DNA from: Rugalucina vietnamica | Lineage: Eukaryota > Mollusca > Bivalvia > Lucinida > Lucinidae | Assembly (NCBI GenBank): GCA_964017185.1 | Contig: OZ024876.1 | Coordinates: forward strand, 30,777,778-30,841,777 | Length of the DNA: 64,000 bases | Direction of reading: 5' to 3' | Shown here: positions 54,880-64,000 of the stretch, in pieces | Numbering within the stretch: the first letter of the stretch is position 1 | Layout of the letters: each line of letters starts with the position of its first letter | Notes under the pieces: model-generated | Database searches by the model: none | What the model was told of the DNA's origin: nothing | Seen by the model: the letters and a program-made list of their open reading frames with translations, nothing else | Position numbers and translations under genes: made by a program

Positions 54880-55515
54880 AAAAATTGTACGTTTAGAGCC
54901 ATCTTCTAAGCAATGTTTCAATTATTTGACACCGTTTAGGCATGTATCTTTGGTTTAGACATCCCTTTTGCAAAGTTTTGAAAATGCAGTATATTTACAT
55001 ATATCTGGCTATCGTCGCCGGTTTATTAAGAACCACTGATGAGGGTTCAGTACCTGAAATTATGCAATATGGTCCATACTACATCCCTTTGAACGTTTTC
55101 ACTGCTTCTGAAGGATCAAACTTTAAAATATTTCATTTGCTATTACTGCAGCTGGCGTTGTGCCGCGTGGCGGCCCTAAAAAGTCTCCCCGTACATCATT
55201 CATAGTGCAGATTATAATATTTTTCTCGGTCCTTTGAGATCAGTGAGAATAATCAGAGTATGAAAAACTGTACGTTTAGAGCCATCTTCTATGCAATGTT
55301 TCAATTATAAGACTTTGTTTAGGTATATGTTTTTGATTTAGACATCCCTTGTGCAAAGTTTTGAAATTGCAGTTGGCGGTCATCTTGGTCATGTAACCTG
55401 CCACTGATGAGGGTTTATATTGCCGAAATTGCGCAATATGGTCCATAATACCTCCCTTTGAACGTTTACACTGCTTCCAAAGGATCAAACTTTCATATTT
55501 TATTTATGACTAGTG
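54880..55515 (+). repeat. Direct duplication, unit about 380 bp
   Basis: GTACGTTTAGAGCCATCTTC, CCACTGATGAGGGTT and CAATATGGTCCATA occur at 54888-55230 and again at 55270-55515 in order. The first unit carries the stretch shared with 42600-42740. Confidence 0.8.
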
Positions 55516-56260
55516 AGACGAAGCGGGGTTGTTTCTTTTCCTTGTCAAGTATCAATTTGGTAATTTAAGTAATCCTTAGTTTGAATTATGTTTTCATTTA
55601 TCGTGTCAGTTTTTGATAGTTCTGCATCTCATACTTCTAGAAAGATAATCGAGGCACGTTTGTCATCGGTTCGTATGTCGGCATTTACCCTTCTTTCATC
55701 AAGAAGTACAACCGTTTTCAAATAACAACATACCTCCAGAGGTTGTTATCATTACGACTTTAAGAATTCGCAATTGCAAATCATTTCACTGAAATTCTGT
55801 ACGTTACTTTCTAGCACAACGAGGCATCCATCTTCAGGCAGCCAAATCTGGTTTGTTACTGGGCGATTCGTAAGTCTGCACGCGCAACTGTTGGACCAAA
55901 AATCCAATACAAAATGCCAGAGTATCATAACATAACATAGTTACAACCAGTTTAGTTCTACAGATTCATTGATGAAAGAAAGTAAATTGAACAAATATCA
56001 CAGTTATCAAATATTGACTTGATTACTTCATGCAATACGAACCAAACGGTATCTAAACTAACGCTCAGACCGAGCCGGTTGTCCCGGCCAGTTTACACCC
56101 GCGCGGTCTAAGTGATTCAGCAAACGCTTGCACTTCTTGATTAAAAAGGTAAATGCCGATAGTTTTAAAGAAAAATCCTTTAAAAACAACGCACCCAGAA
56201 GAAACACCGCGTTCTGTTGCGTCACATATGGAGATTTTGCCTTACAAAAATGCATAGACT
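55516..56260. other. Intergenic, nothing recognised
   Basis: No gene or repeat seen in this stretch. Confidence 0.5.
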
Positions 56261-58940
56261 TGGTTTAAACAATATTTATTTTTTCCATTAATACATATAT
56301 ATGTTACAAGCATATTATATTGAGCATTTGGATTGGAAAGCAAGCTGTAATAGCTTATATATATCCTCTCCAAGAGATGTATAGTTACGTTTAAATGAAA
56401 ACGCATGTCGTGGATATCACTTGACAATAAAACGGTTTTGGATAAAATGCACCAATGATCAAACGAAAAGAAAAAAAAAAGGTGTGTATGTTGCTCATCG
56501 AGGCCGCGCCCAGATGACCCCCAACAATCCCGCACCGCACCCACGTGATAGGCAAGGTTACAGTAAAGATCATGTTTAGGAAAAGCGCTTTGTTCGTTCA
56601 ATGAATGTTTGAACTGCTTTGAAAATATTTTGGTTTGCTTCGTCGTTTAAAAGTGGATCTCCGCTCAATAATGTTTTAATTGGCGTGTTTAAATAGTTGC
56701 TAAGCACTTGATTTCGAACTGCAGTGTAATTAGGACAGATTAAAAGGTAATGTTTTGTGGTTTCTATTGCCCCACAAGAACAAATTGCTGAGTCAACTAT
56801 ATTTTTCTTAGAAAGATGGTAATTTAATGAACTACATTCTAGTCTTAATCTTGTTTGAAGAACTTGCAATGTTCTGGGGCCGTAATTAAAGTATGAAGGT
56901 GGCCTACGTCTGTTGGCGTACAATTTAGACTTAAAGATTGGGAACGTTTGTGAATTTCTTATTTCTTCTGATAAATTATTCCATTCTCGTATTGTTGTTG
57001 GTAGGAACGAATCATAATGTAAATTTGTGTAAGACCTTAGGGTAGATATATTTCTTGCATTCCTTAAAGAGTATTGTGAAACTTCCTGGACTAGTGGAGG
57101 TACCAAGTTGTTCAGGTAATTAGGAGTTAGACCGTGCACCATTTTATAGAATATTAAAAGTTTTTGCTTAGTTCGTCTTGTCTGTAATAATTCCCATCCC
57201 GTATCATCATAGAGTTTAGCTATACTGCACAACTTTGTTGCCCCTGTTACAATTCTCATAGCTTCAATTTGGATGGCTTCAATGCGAGTTTTATCATCTT
57301 TTATACAATTGTCCCATACTGTTCCACCATATTCAAGAACGGGTCGTATAAAAGAAAAATACATACGTTCTAAGGAATTTCTATCCAATTTATATTTAAA
57401 AGCCCTTAATATGTTTATCCTTTGCCATGCCTTTTTCGTAATTTCATCAATATGTATATGCCAGAAACAGTCATTGGAGAAAATTAAGCCTAAATGTTTA
57501 TGTGAATTCACTGTATTTAGCACTGTGTTGTTCATCAGGAGATGAGGGTGAATAGGTTTAATTGATTTGCGAGATAAAAGCATCGTTTCAGTTTTAGTTT
57601 CATTAAAGTCTACTAGCCAGTCACCAGCCCATGAATATATGCGGTTAAGATTATAGTTCAAGACGTTAGCAGCGGTTGCAGGGTCTTCTACAATGATAAA
57701 CAAACTCGTGTCATCAGCAAATAGTCGAACATTACAATTAAGTTCACGAACTATATCATTAATGTATATTAAAAAACAATAAGGGGCCTAATATAGAGCC
57801 TTGAGGAACACCTGATTCTACTAACTTGAATTCTGAAGTACTACCATTGATGACAACACGTTGTTTTCTATCCGCCAGATAATTTCGAAACCATTCTAAT
57901 AACCTTCCTGAAATTCCTATGCTTTCGAGTTTATGTAGGAGGCCTGCATGCCAAACTCTATCGAAAGCTTTGCTGATATCGCAAAATACTACGCGAACCT
58001 CTTTTCCAGAGTCGACAGCCTCACAAAACGAATTATAAATGTCTGTCAGCTGATATGTGGTAGAATCGCCACGAACGAACCCTGACTGGAGCGGTGTAAT
58101 AATATTATTTGAAATGCAATAGTTATAAACATGTTTATGAGTACAGCGTTCCATAGTTTTATGCCTACATTGCTTAATAGAGATATGGGTCGGAAGTTTG
58201 ACGGCAAAGACCGGTCACCCTTTTTATATATCGGTATTACGTTTGATTCCTTATAAACTATGGGGAATTTCCCCTCCCGAATCAGGCGATTAAAGAATAT
58301 ACTGAATGGCCCACATAACACTGATGATCCTTCTTTTAATAAACGCGGGCTAATTTGGTCTGGACCAGTTGCTTTCGTCACATTAAGATTTCGTAAGACA
58401 TCATTGACTTCCTGTTCACTTATATTGATTATTTCCAGAGTACGATAAGGAGGCGGTATAGATCTCGGAAGAACCGGTACATTATCCCGTAGTTTCGACT
58501 GACTAATAAAATAAGAGTTTAATGCATCTGCCTTGTCATTATTTGTTTCATACGTATTCCCATTATATTCAATACAAGGTATAGTATCACCTTTATTATC
58601 AATATTCAGAATTTGTTTTGATAATTTCCACCAAGTTTTAACATTTGTATTACTATTTTTGAGCCGCGAAGCTGTATTTGTTTCATATACTATTTTTGCT
58701 GTTCTGACTTTTTGTATAACTTTATTTCTTAGTCTTCTATATTTGGCCCATTTATGATCGTTATTAGTTCTTTTTGCTTGTTTATGTACCCGTTTTCTTT
58801 GTCTAATTAATTTCCGTATTTCGTTATGCATCCAGGGGGAGTCTGTCGGTCGAATTGTTACTATCTTATTAGGAATCGATTGTTCCGCAGCATTTAATAT
58901 AGAAGTATTTAATATAGAAGTATTTAGTATGCATAGACTT
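56261..58940 (-). mobile_element. LINE, 5'-truncated, 2.7 kb
   Basis: Minus-oriented. The 3' end at 56261 begins (on +) TGGTTTAAACAATATTTATT, identical to the 3' end of the LINE at 61525. The 5' break near 58940 falls at the end of the endonuclease region (LNAAEQSIPNKIVTIRPTDS, PWMHNEIRKLIRQRKRVHK). Confidence 0.9.
56576..58830 (-). pseudogene. LINE reverse transcriptase, two frameshifts
   Basis: In order on minus: MHNEIRKLIRQRKRVHKQAK, NVTKATGPDQISPRLLKEGS, KKGDRSLPSNFRPISLLSNV; a frame change near 58150; LQSGFVRGDSTTYQLTDIYN, VRVVFCDISKAFDRVWHAGL (catalytic Asp), ESGVPQGSILGPLLF; a second change in a T-run near 57775 (one extra base); then VRLFADDTSLFIIVEDPA (FADD box), HKHLGLIFSNDCFWHIHIDE, the post-RT domain and CSCGAIETTKHYLLICPNY, a C/H knuckle-like ending. 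Only two small breaks, so it is a recent but dead insertion. Jockey/CR1-side LINE. Confidence 0.9.
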
Positions 58941-59528
58941 ATGTTGATTAACCTGCTTAGTTGGATGACTTGAACTTATGGCATAGAAAAGTTAAAATTG
59001 CGTATAATATAGGTCATATAGATCTGTTTTGAAGGAATTTCATAAAAAATGAAGTATTCTGATGCCCCAAAAATAAGAGCGGGTCACCAAATGACTGATA
59101 ATGGGAAAGGCCATTCATCACAAAAGGGTTAACATGTGTTGTAAAAGTCAAGTTAAAAATTCTTAAGCCACTTTTGCGTCTGAATGTGACAAACTTTGAA
59201 CCGAACTAAAAAGGTGTCAAATAAAAATCATAATAATAAATATTATTGCACAAATACCCGTGACGCACGATATTAACAGCCGTTTATTAATAAAAGGAAA
59301 GCCATGTATTAATATTGCAATTCACGCGCATACGTGCTGTTAAAAATGGCTTTTACATATGCTCGTTACCGGGCGCCACGCAAAGCACGTGCTAATAATG
59401 AGAAACTGAATCCGCCTGGAACGAGCATAAAAAATGAAAGCTCTAACGCGTATGAAAATGTGATGAGGCTGTAAAATATAGTGCACCATTATTTCTTTCG
59501 TTTGTGCGGAATTTATGCAATAATAGCG
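58941..59528. other. Intergenic, nothing recognised
   Basis: Short minus frame at 59340-59558 has no motif. Confidence 0.5.
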
Positions 59529-59664
59529 ATCAAAAATGATTTTGTCATTCATTAACATTCGCTAGGTCCCTCGGGGAGTGTTGAAAACCTCGGGCTACGC
59601 ACTCGGTTTCCAACACTTCCCTCGGGACCTAGCGAATGTTAATGAATGGAAAATCATGTTTGAT
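59529..59664. repeat. Palindromic foldback with GATCAA ends, second member
   Basis: GATCAAAAATGATTTTGTCA and CATTAACATTCGCTAGGTCC pair with the right half (GGACCTAGCGAATGTTAATG). The outer flanks AATAGCGATCAA and ACAGGGATCAA are those of 5459-5600, but the stem sequence differs. Confidence 0.8.
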
Positions 59665-60179
59665 CCCTGTCTTGATAAAATTAGAAAATCGAGAAGGTTA
59701 TCAGCCATATATGAATGAACTGTAGAGCATCGCTTTGCAGAGAGTGTCAGCCAATGAGGACCAAAATAGACAGAAATGCCTGGGTATTGTCATGTATATT
59801 TCAACAGGACAATATGGTCAGTCTAATGTAACATGTACTTTTCTATTCAAGCGCTTAGATACATGCCTAGAAAACACAATTATTTTTTAAGAAGAACGGC
59901 GTTGTACCAGACGCTGCACAAATTTTCCATTTTTGTAATTTGGTTTGTAAAATTTGTTGATGAATCGCCCAAAGCAAATATAAATCCCATTAATAGGAGC
60001 CATGCTTTAAGTCTGCAGCCCATTTGCGACGAATGGTCTTGTCCTTAGTCATTATCATGGGGGTGACTACAGAACATTCTTAGGGCCATCAGGAGTGATT
60101 TTATTTTATTTTATTTTATTTTTCAATTTTTATTGGAGTTCCACTAAACAATTTTCGTTGGAATTCTACTAAGCAAAGA
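59665..60179. other. Intergenic, nothing recognised
   Basis: Contains a (TTTTA)n tract at about 60098-60124. Confidence 0.5.
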
Positions 60180-60233
60180 TAATAGCACCGGATGGGCCGG
60201 ACGCGTTCGGCGGTGTCTCATCTGGTGCTATTA
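60180..60233. repeat. 54-bp GC-rich inverted repeat
   Basis: TAATAGCACCGGATG and CATCTGGTGCTATTA (one mismatch) enclose a GC-rich centre with ACGCGTTCGGCGG. Confidence 0.7.
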
Positions 60234-60599
60234 CAAATGTTAGCCTATGTTCCACAAAGTGACGCCAATCAAATATGGGTTAAAACGGTGGCCAGTTTAC
60301 CAGCCCATCAACAGAATCAGACCACCCACTACAGAGTCGATCTGCACTCTAGTATGTATCCTCTAATATTTTGAGCCAAAGTTAAGAAACGAGGAAAGCC
60401 TAGAGGCGCGATTTCTCACAGTGAGACTTTCCCAATAAGCCGTTTAATACGTTTCTGTAATTGCTGGTGCTAATATGGTAATTCTATTTTCTGGTATTAA
60501 TCTCATTTATTTGGTGGACAAGATGTTGACCATGTTAGAGTACAATAACTTCAAGTAGATTCATAATACAATCAATGAACGCTAAATAGAAACACAAGC
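60234..60599. other. Intergenic, nothing recognised
   Basis: No gene supported. A 60-residue frame at 60192-60374 has no recognisable motif. Confidence 0.45.
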
Positions 60600-61178
60600 A
60601 TCATTGATCAAATGTTGTTTACTGATCAACAGGACTCTTTTCAACATAGTTACATGTTTATGCTGAAAAGAAGCTTAAGTTTAAAGAATTGTCGACTTTT
60701 CTGGTGATAGCTAACAACATGAACCACAAGAAGTCGACTTTTCTGGTGATAGCAGACAGCATGTACCACAAAAAAGCAACAAGACTCTTTTCAGCATGGT
60801 TAAATGATTATACTGAATAATGTCGACTTTGCTGGTGATAGCTGACAACATGAACCACAAAAAGCAACAAGACTCTTTTCAGCATGGTTCAATGATTATA
60901 CTAAAGTGAAGTTTACAGTAATGTCGACTTTTCTGGTGATAGCTGACAACATGAACCACAAAAATGCAACATGACACCTTTCTGCATGATTAAATGATTA
61001 TACTGAAATGAAGCTTTAAAGTAATGTCGATTTTTTATTGGTAATAGCTAACAACATGAACCACGAAAAAGCAACAAGACTCATTTAAGCATGGTTAAAT
61101 GATTACATTTATACTGAAGTGAAGCTTTAAAGCAATGTCGACTTTTCTGGTGATAGCTAACAACATGAACCACAAACT
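60600..61178 (+). repeat. Satellite, unit about 105-115 bp, left block
   Basis: AACAAGACTCTTTTCAGCAT, GGTTAAATGATTATACTGAA, GTCGACTTTTCTGGTGATAG and AACAACATGAACCACAAA repeat five to six times. The block continues at 63084. Confidence 0.85.
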
Positions 61179-61710
61179 AGAGGACCAAGGGTCCTGTAAA
61201 CGCTCACCTGAGATCTGGGATATACCCCAATAAACTTATTGGACTATTATGGTCATATACATGTATAAGCCCAAGGACAGGGACAGAAAAAACCCTGGGA
61301 TCAATTGCATTTTCAGAATAATAAATATTCTGTTCCTTTGCCCATTTCCTGGAAGATTTTCCCTTCAATGACATTTTAACAGTTTACTGCACATACAACC
61401 TAAGCTGACCTTGGTGTAAAATAGGTCAAGGTCCACACAGGGTCATAATTTATGTATACATTGTAGTACTCTAGTCCACAATGCCACATGCCAGGTTTTG
61501 TTGAAATTGGTCCACCGGTTCCTGTGGTTTAAACAATATTTATTTCATCAAATATTTCAACATTTGTACAATTTTCATCGAAGAAATACAGGATCTGACA
61601 GTAAGCAAAGCTTATGTTTAAGTCATCTCCTGATACACAGTGGAAAGAAGAACAAGTTATAAATGAATGGCAATAATTGTCAACCATTGTTGGTCGTTGA
61701 TATGTGATCA

Positions 61711-61712
<2 letters not shown>

Positions 61713-61800
<88 letters not shown>
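61713..61800 (+). repeat. (TG)n(GA)n microsatellite in the LINE 3' region
   Basis: About 24 TG followed by about 20 GA dinucleotides. Confidence 0.95.
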
Positions 61801-61803
<3 letters not shown>

Positions 61804-61865
61804 CGAACGATAGTCATAGATGTGCATGTTGATAAACCGATTTACAAGTTCAGACCACCAGGTCT

Positions 61866-62821
61866 CTATCGCGCAAACCTTTCGGAGTTGATTATGAATT
61901 CTTGTACATTTCTAAAGAGGTCTTCATTTTCTTCGAATGTGTTGTGACCTACACCAAAAAGCAGGTCATGCAACGAATAATCATTCAAATTGCGCGGTAA
62001 GTATGTAGATCGTGCGTCCGCGTGTCTGGGACAATCAGAGAAGAAATGGCGCGAACTTTCAAGGGCGCCGCATTGACATGATCGGTCTGGTATAATTTTC
62101 TTTTTGTGTAAGTGGGCGTGTAGGGAGCTGCATTTCATTCTTAGTCTGGCGTGAATACGGGAACCAGTATTATTATAGTATTTTGGTGGTTTGGTGATGT
62201 TTCTGTTCAAGAGAAATTTAAAAGAGGCAACGGATGTGGCTTGCTTTATATGTTCTCTGGGAGGTCGTTCCAGGGCTCGAATAGACGCTGGAAAGAAGAA
62301 ATCATAGAAAAGGTTTGTATTTGCACGTATAGTTTGAATGTCATTCGAATTTCGGAGATTGTATCGGATTGTTGCTTGAACCGTTGGGGGAATCAATTCT
62401 CTCAAATAATCTGGCGAAAACCCATTCATAATTTTGTAGAATATGATTAGTTTATCTCGTCGCCTTTGTACTGGTTCCCAACCTAAGTCAGAGAACTACT
62501 TTTCGATGCTACATAATTTTGTCGCACCTGTGATAATACGCCCAGCTTCAGTGTGAATTGATTCTAACTGTTTTTTTTATTTTCAGTTGAACAGTTGTCC
62601 CAAACAGCGTCACAGTACTCCAGCAGTGGCCTGATGAAATTGTTATAGATTTGTTCGAGGGATTTGCGACATATCCTGAACTTAAGAGTTCGCATTAGGT
62701 TAAGCCTGGTACATGCTTTAGATGAGATTTCGTTGCTATGGCTTGACCAATTACAAGAGCTCGAAAGTGTCAAACCAAGATGTTTGTGGGTGTCAGTTTC
62801 TGGCAAAATCATATTATTCAT
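61866..62821 (-). pseudogene. LINE post-RT C-terminal region
   Basis: Two open pieces: ILPETDTHKHLGLTLSSSCN through RPLLEYCDAVWDNCSTENKK (62564-62820), then, after a gap with stops, MNGFSPDYLRELIPPTVQAT, NRNITKPPKYYNNTGSRIHA, SCQCGALESSRHFFSDCPRH to INSERFAR (61866-62429). The catalytic RT part is absent. Related to but distinct from the LINE at 56261-58940. Confidence 0.85.
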
Positions 62822-63083
62822 GAAGAAGATTTTTGAATGGCTTTTGCCATGTATGGGCATGGCGGCCATCTTGGTCATGTGACCTGGATTATTTTTTACA
62901 TATACATTGGTTCCCCTTTCCTATAGATGTTTCATATCATTTGGCTTTGATTGGTCTAGTCGTTTCAAAGAAGAAGATCTTTGAATATTATGGTAATATA
63001 CATGTATATTGCCCGGGGGTGCCCCGACCGAGCATGGCTATCCTATAAGCTCACCTTGTGAGGGACCGGCTTTGATGAGCTAA

Positions 63084-63298
63084 AAAGCAACAAGACTCTT
63101 TTCAGCATTGTTAAATGTGTAAAATAATTATACTGAAGTGAAGCTTTGAAATAATGTCGACTTTTCTGGTGATAGCTAACATCATGAACCAGAAAAAAGC
63201 AATAAGACTCTTTTCAGCATGGTTAAATGATTATACCGAAGAGAAGCTTTAAAGTAATGTCGACTTTTCTGGTGATAGCTAACAACATGAACCTCTAA
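63084..63298 (+). repeat. Satellite, right block
   Basis: Continuation of 60600-61178 with the same unit, about two copies. Confidence 0.85.
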
Positions 63299-63469
63299 AA
63301 TGGTCGCTTTCTTTCAATATCGTGCGCAAGCGTTTTTCGCTGACACCGAGCGTAAAGAGGTCAGGAAGTTAGTTTTTGTTTCCAACATATTTTTTTTCTG
63401 AAAATAATAATTTCATCCTAGTTGTGTCATTTTTGGTAATACTATTTTAATTGTTTTTCCTGTAGACAT

Positions 63470-63770
63470 TCTATAGACCTCCATCAAGGTGGCGTCATAC
63501 CTAGCCGATATTGACACACGATGGCCACACGAATATGAAATTTTCAATTTCGCGCGATTTTCGTCACGTATTTGGTAAAAAGCCAATATTGAGCCGATGC
63601 ATACACGAAGCCTGCCGATGGCCACACGATGGACACACGAATAGCTCACGATTATACCCGAAGGACTCGCGAAGATAGAGGAACTGGCAGTTTTGCATAT
63701 GGTGTTGATGCTAATGATACACGAAGGCCTCACGATGGCTTCACGATGGCCTGACGACATCGTGTTAAGT
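63470..63770. repeat. Cluster of CACGATGGC / CACACGA words
   Basis: CCACACGATGGACACACGAA, GGCCTCACGATGGCTTCACG and similar words, at least eight CACGA(T/A) occurrences with irregular spacing. It resembles the subterminal region of a MITE, but I found no ends. Confidence 0.6.
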
Positions 63771-64000
63771 GTTAAATGTATTCCCGATTGTGTCCCGAGG
63801 CATCACGTGAATCAGGAAAGATTCATTTTCTTACAAATGTTTAATATATTTGGCCCCATTTAGATAATATTAGTCTTTCTATCGACTACCCTGTTGAAAG
63901 TTCAGTAATTCTCTTTGGCTCCATGTTGCCATACCTAAAGCGTCACTGACGAGACTTTAATAGTCGAAACCGCGGTATGACCCATCCCCTTTCTCATTAA
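63771..64000. other. Window end, nothing recognised
   Basis: No gene or repeat identified. Confidence 0.5.

Larger units (their letters stand above)
61525..62822 (-). mobile_element. LINE, 5'-truncated, inside HBR
   Basis: The 3' end TGGTTTAAACAATATTTATT is shared with 56261. The 5' break near 62822 falls at HKHLGLTLSSSCNWSSHSNE of the post-FADD region. It interrupts the HBR phrase CCACCGGTTCTGGAGAAG. Confidence 0.85.
61180..63083 (-). mobile_element. HBR dispersed repeat inside the satellite, split by a LINE
   Basis: GAGGACCAAGGGTCCTGTAA to the satellite side, and at the right CTCACCTTGTGAGGG...GATGAGCTAAAA. The satellite phrase CACAAA/AAGCAACAAGACTC resumes directly after. Confidence 0.8.

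Noticed and set aside
59833-60374. Two open frames considered as exons
   Set aside because: No recognisable family, no consistent splice phases; could not be supported.
61717-61947. Plus frame starting with alternating V and C
   Set aside because: A direct reading of the (TG)n(GA)n microsatellite.

Overview
The window looks like nuclear DNA of a bivalve mollusc. The evidence is AT-rich sequence, spliced genes with GT-AG introns of several kilobases, tRNA-derived SINEs, Penelope-like and LINE retroelements, and several dispersed repeats whose style I associate with bivalve genomes. The species is inferred, not shown. No bacterial gene organisation, CRISPR array or rRNA is visible.

Three spliced, apparently intact host genes can be supported. 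(1) A four-EF-hand calmodulin-like protein on + lies at 31526-39235, in five coding exons with its first exon unplaced. (2) A universal stress protein (USP) on + lies at 41319-50002, in four exons encoding 156 residues with a perfect Usp ATP-binding motif. (3) A membrane-anchored fibrinogen-related protein on - lies at 44469-46249, in two exons encoding 345 residues, nested inside USP intron 2. A fourth, dead locus on - (about 645-5095) carries remains of a C48/Ulp1-like peptidase followed by a PHD finger.

Everything else is a dense, nested repeat landscape. 922-4735 is a 3.8 kb DNA element with 625-bp terminal inverted repeats and a 6-bp target duplication; it sits inside the C48 remnant and has itself received a SINE and two tandem Penelope tails. 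5867-12733 is a 6.9 kb element with CACAGTG-type ends, a 5-bp target duplication and arrays of a GATTCTTTATGATA motif near both ends; it has been filled with nested repeats and a GATATC-rich block. 13.6-21 kb holds MITEs, two long foldbacks and tandem duplications. 21.2-23.7 kb is a Harbinger-like (DDE_4) transposase relic with its 3' end in inverted duplicate. 24.4-26.4 kb is a 5'-truncated Penelope-like element. 27.4-30.7 kb is a three-layer nest. 31-50 kb is the gene-bearing part, with repeat-filled introns. 50-64 kb holds a Tc1/mariner-type element, repeat fragments, a 2.7 kb truncated LINE, and a satellite that contains a repeat that contains another LINE.

The observations I would check first are: the CACAGTG/5-bp element (Transib/RAG-like signature); the 21-bp minisatellite in the EF-hand gene, whose unit is the exon end plus its own splice donor; the 6-bp-duplication element that cuts a C48 reading frame; and the family of foldbacks sharing ends but not stems. 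No transposase was found for the two large elements. Their class assignment rests on ends and target duplications only.
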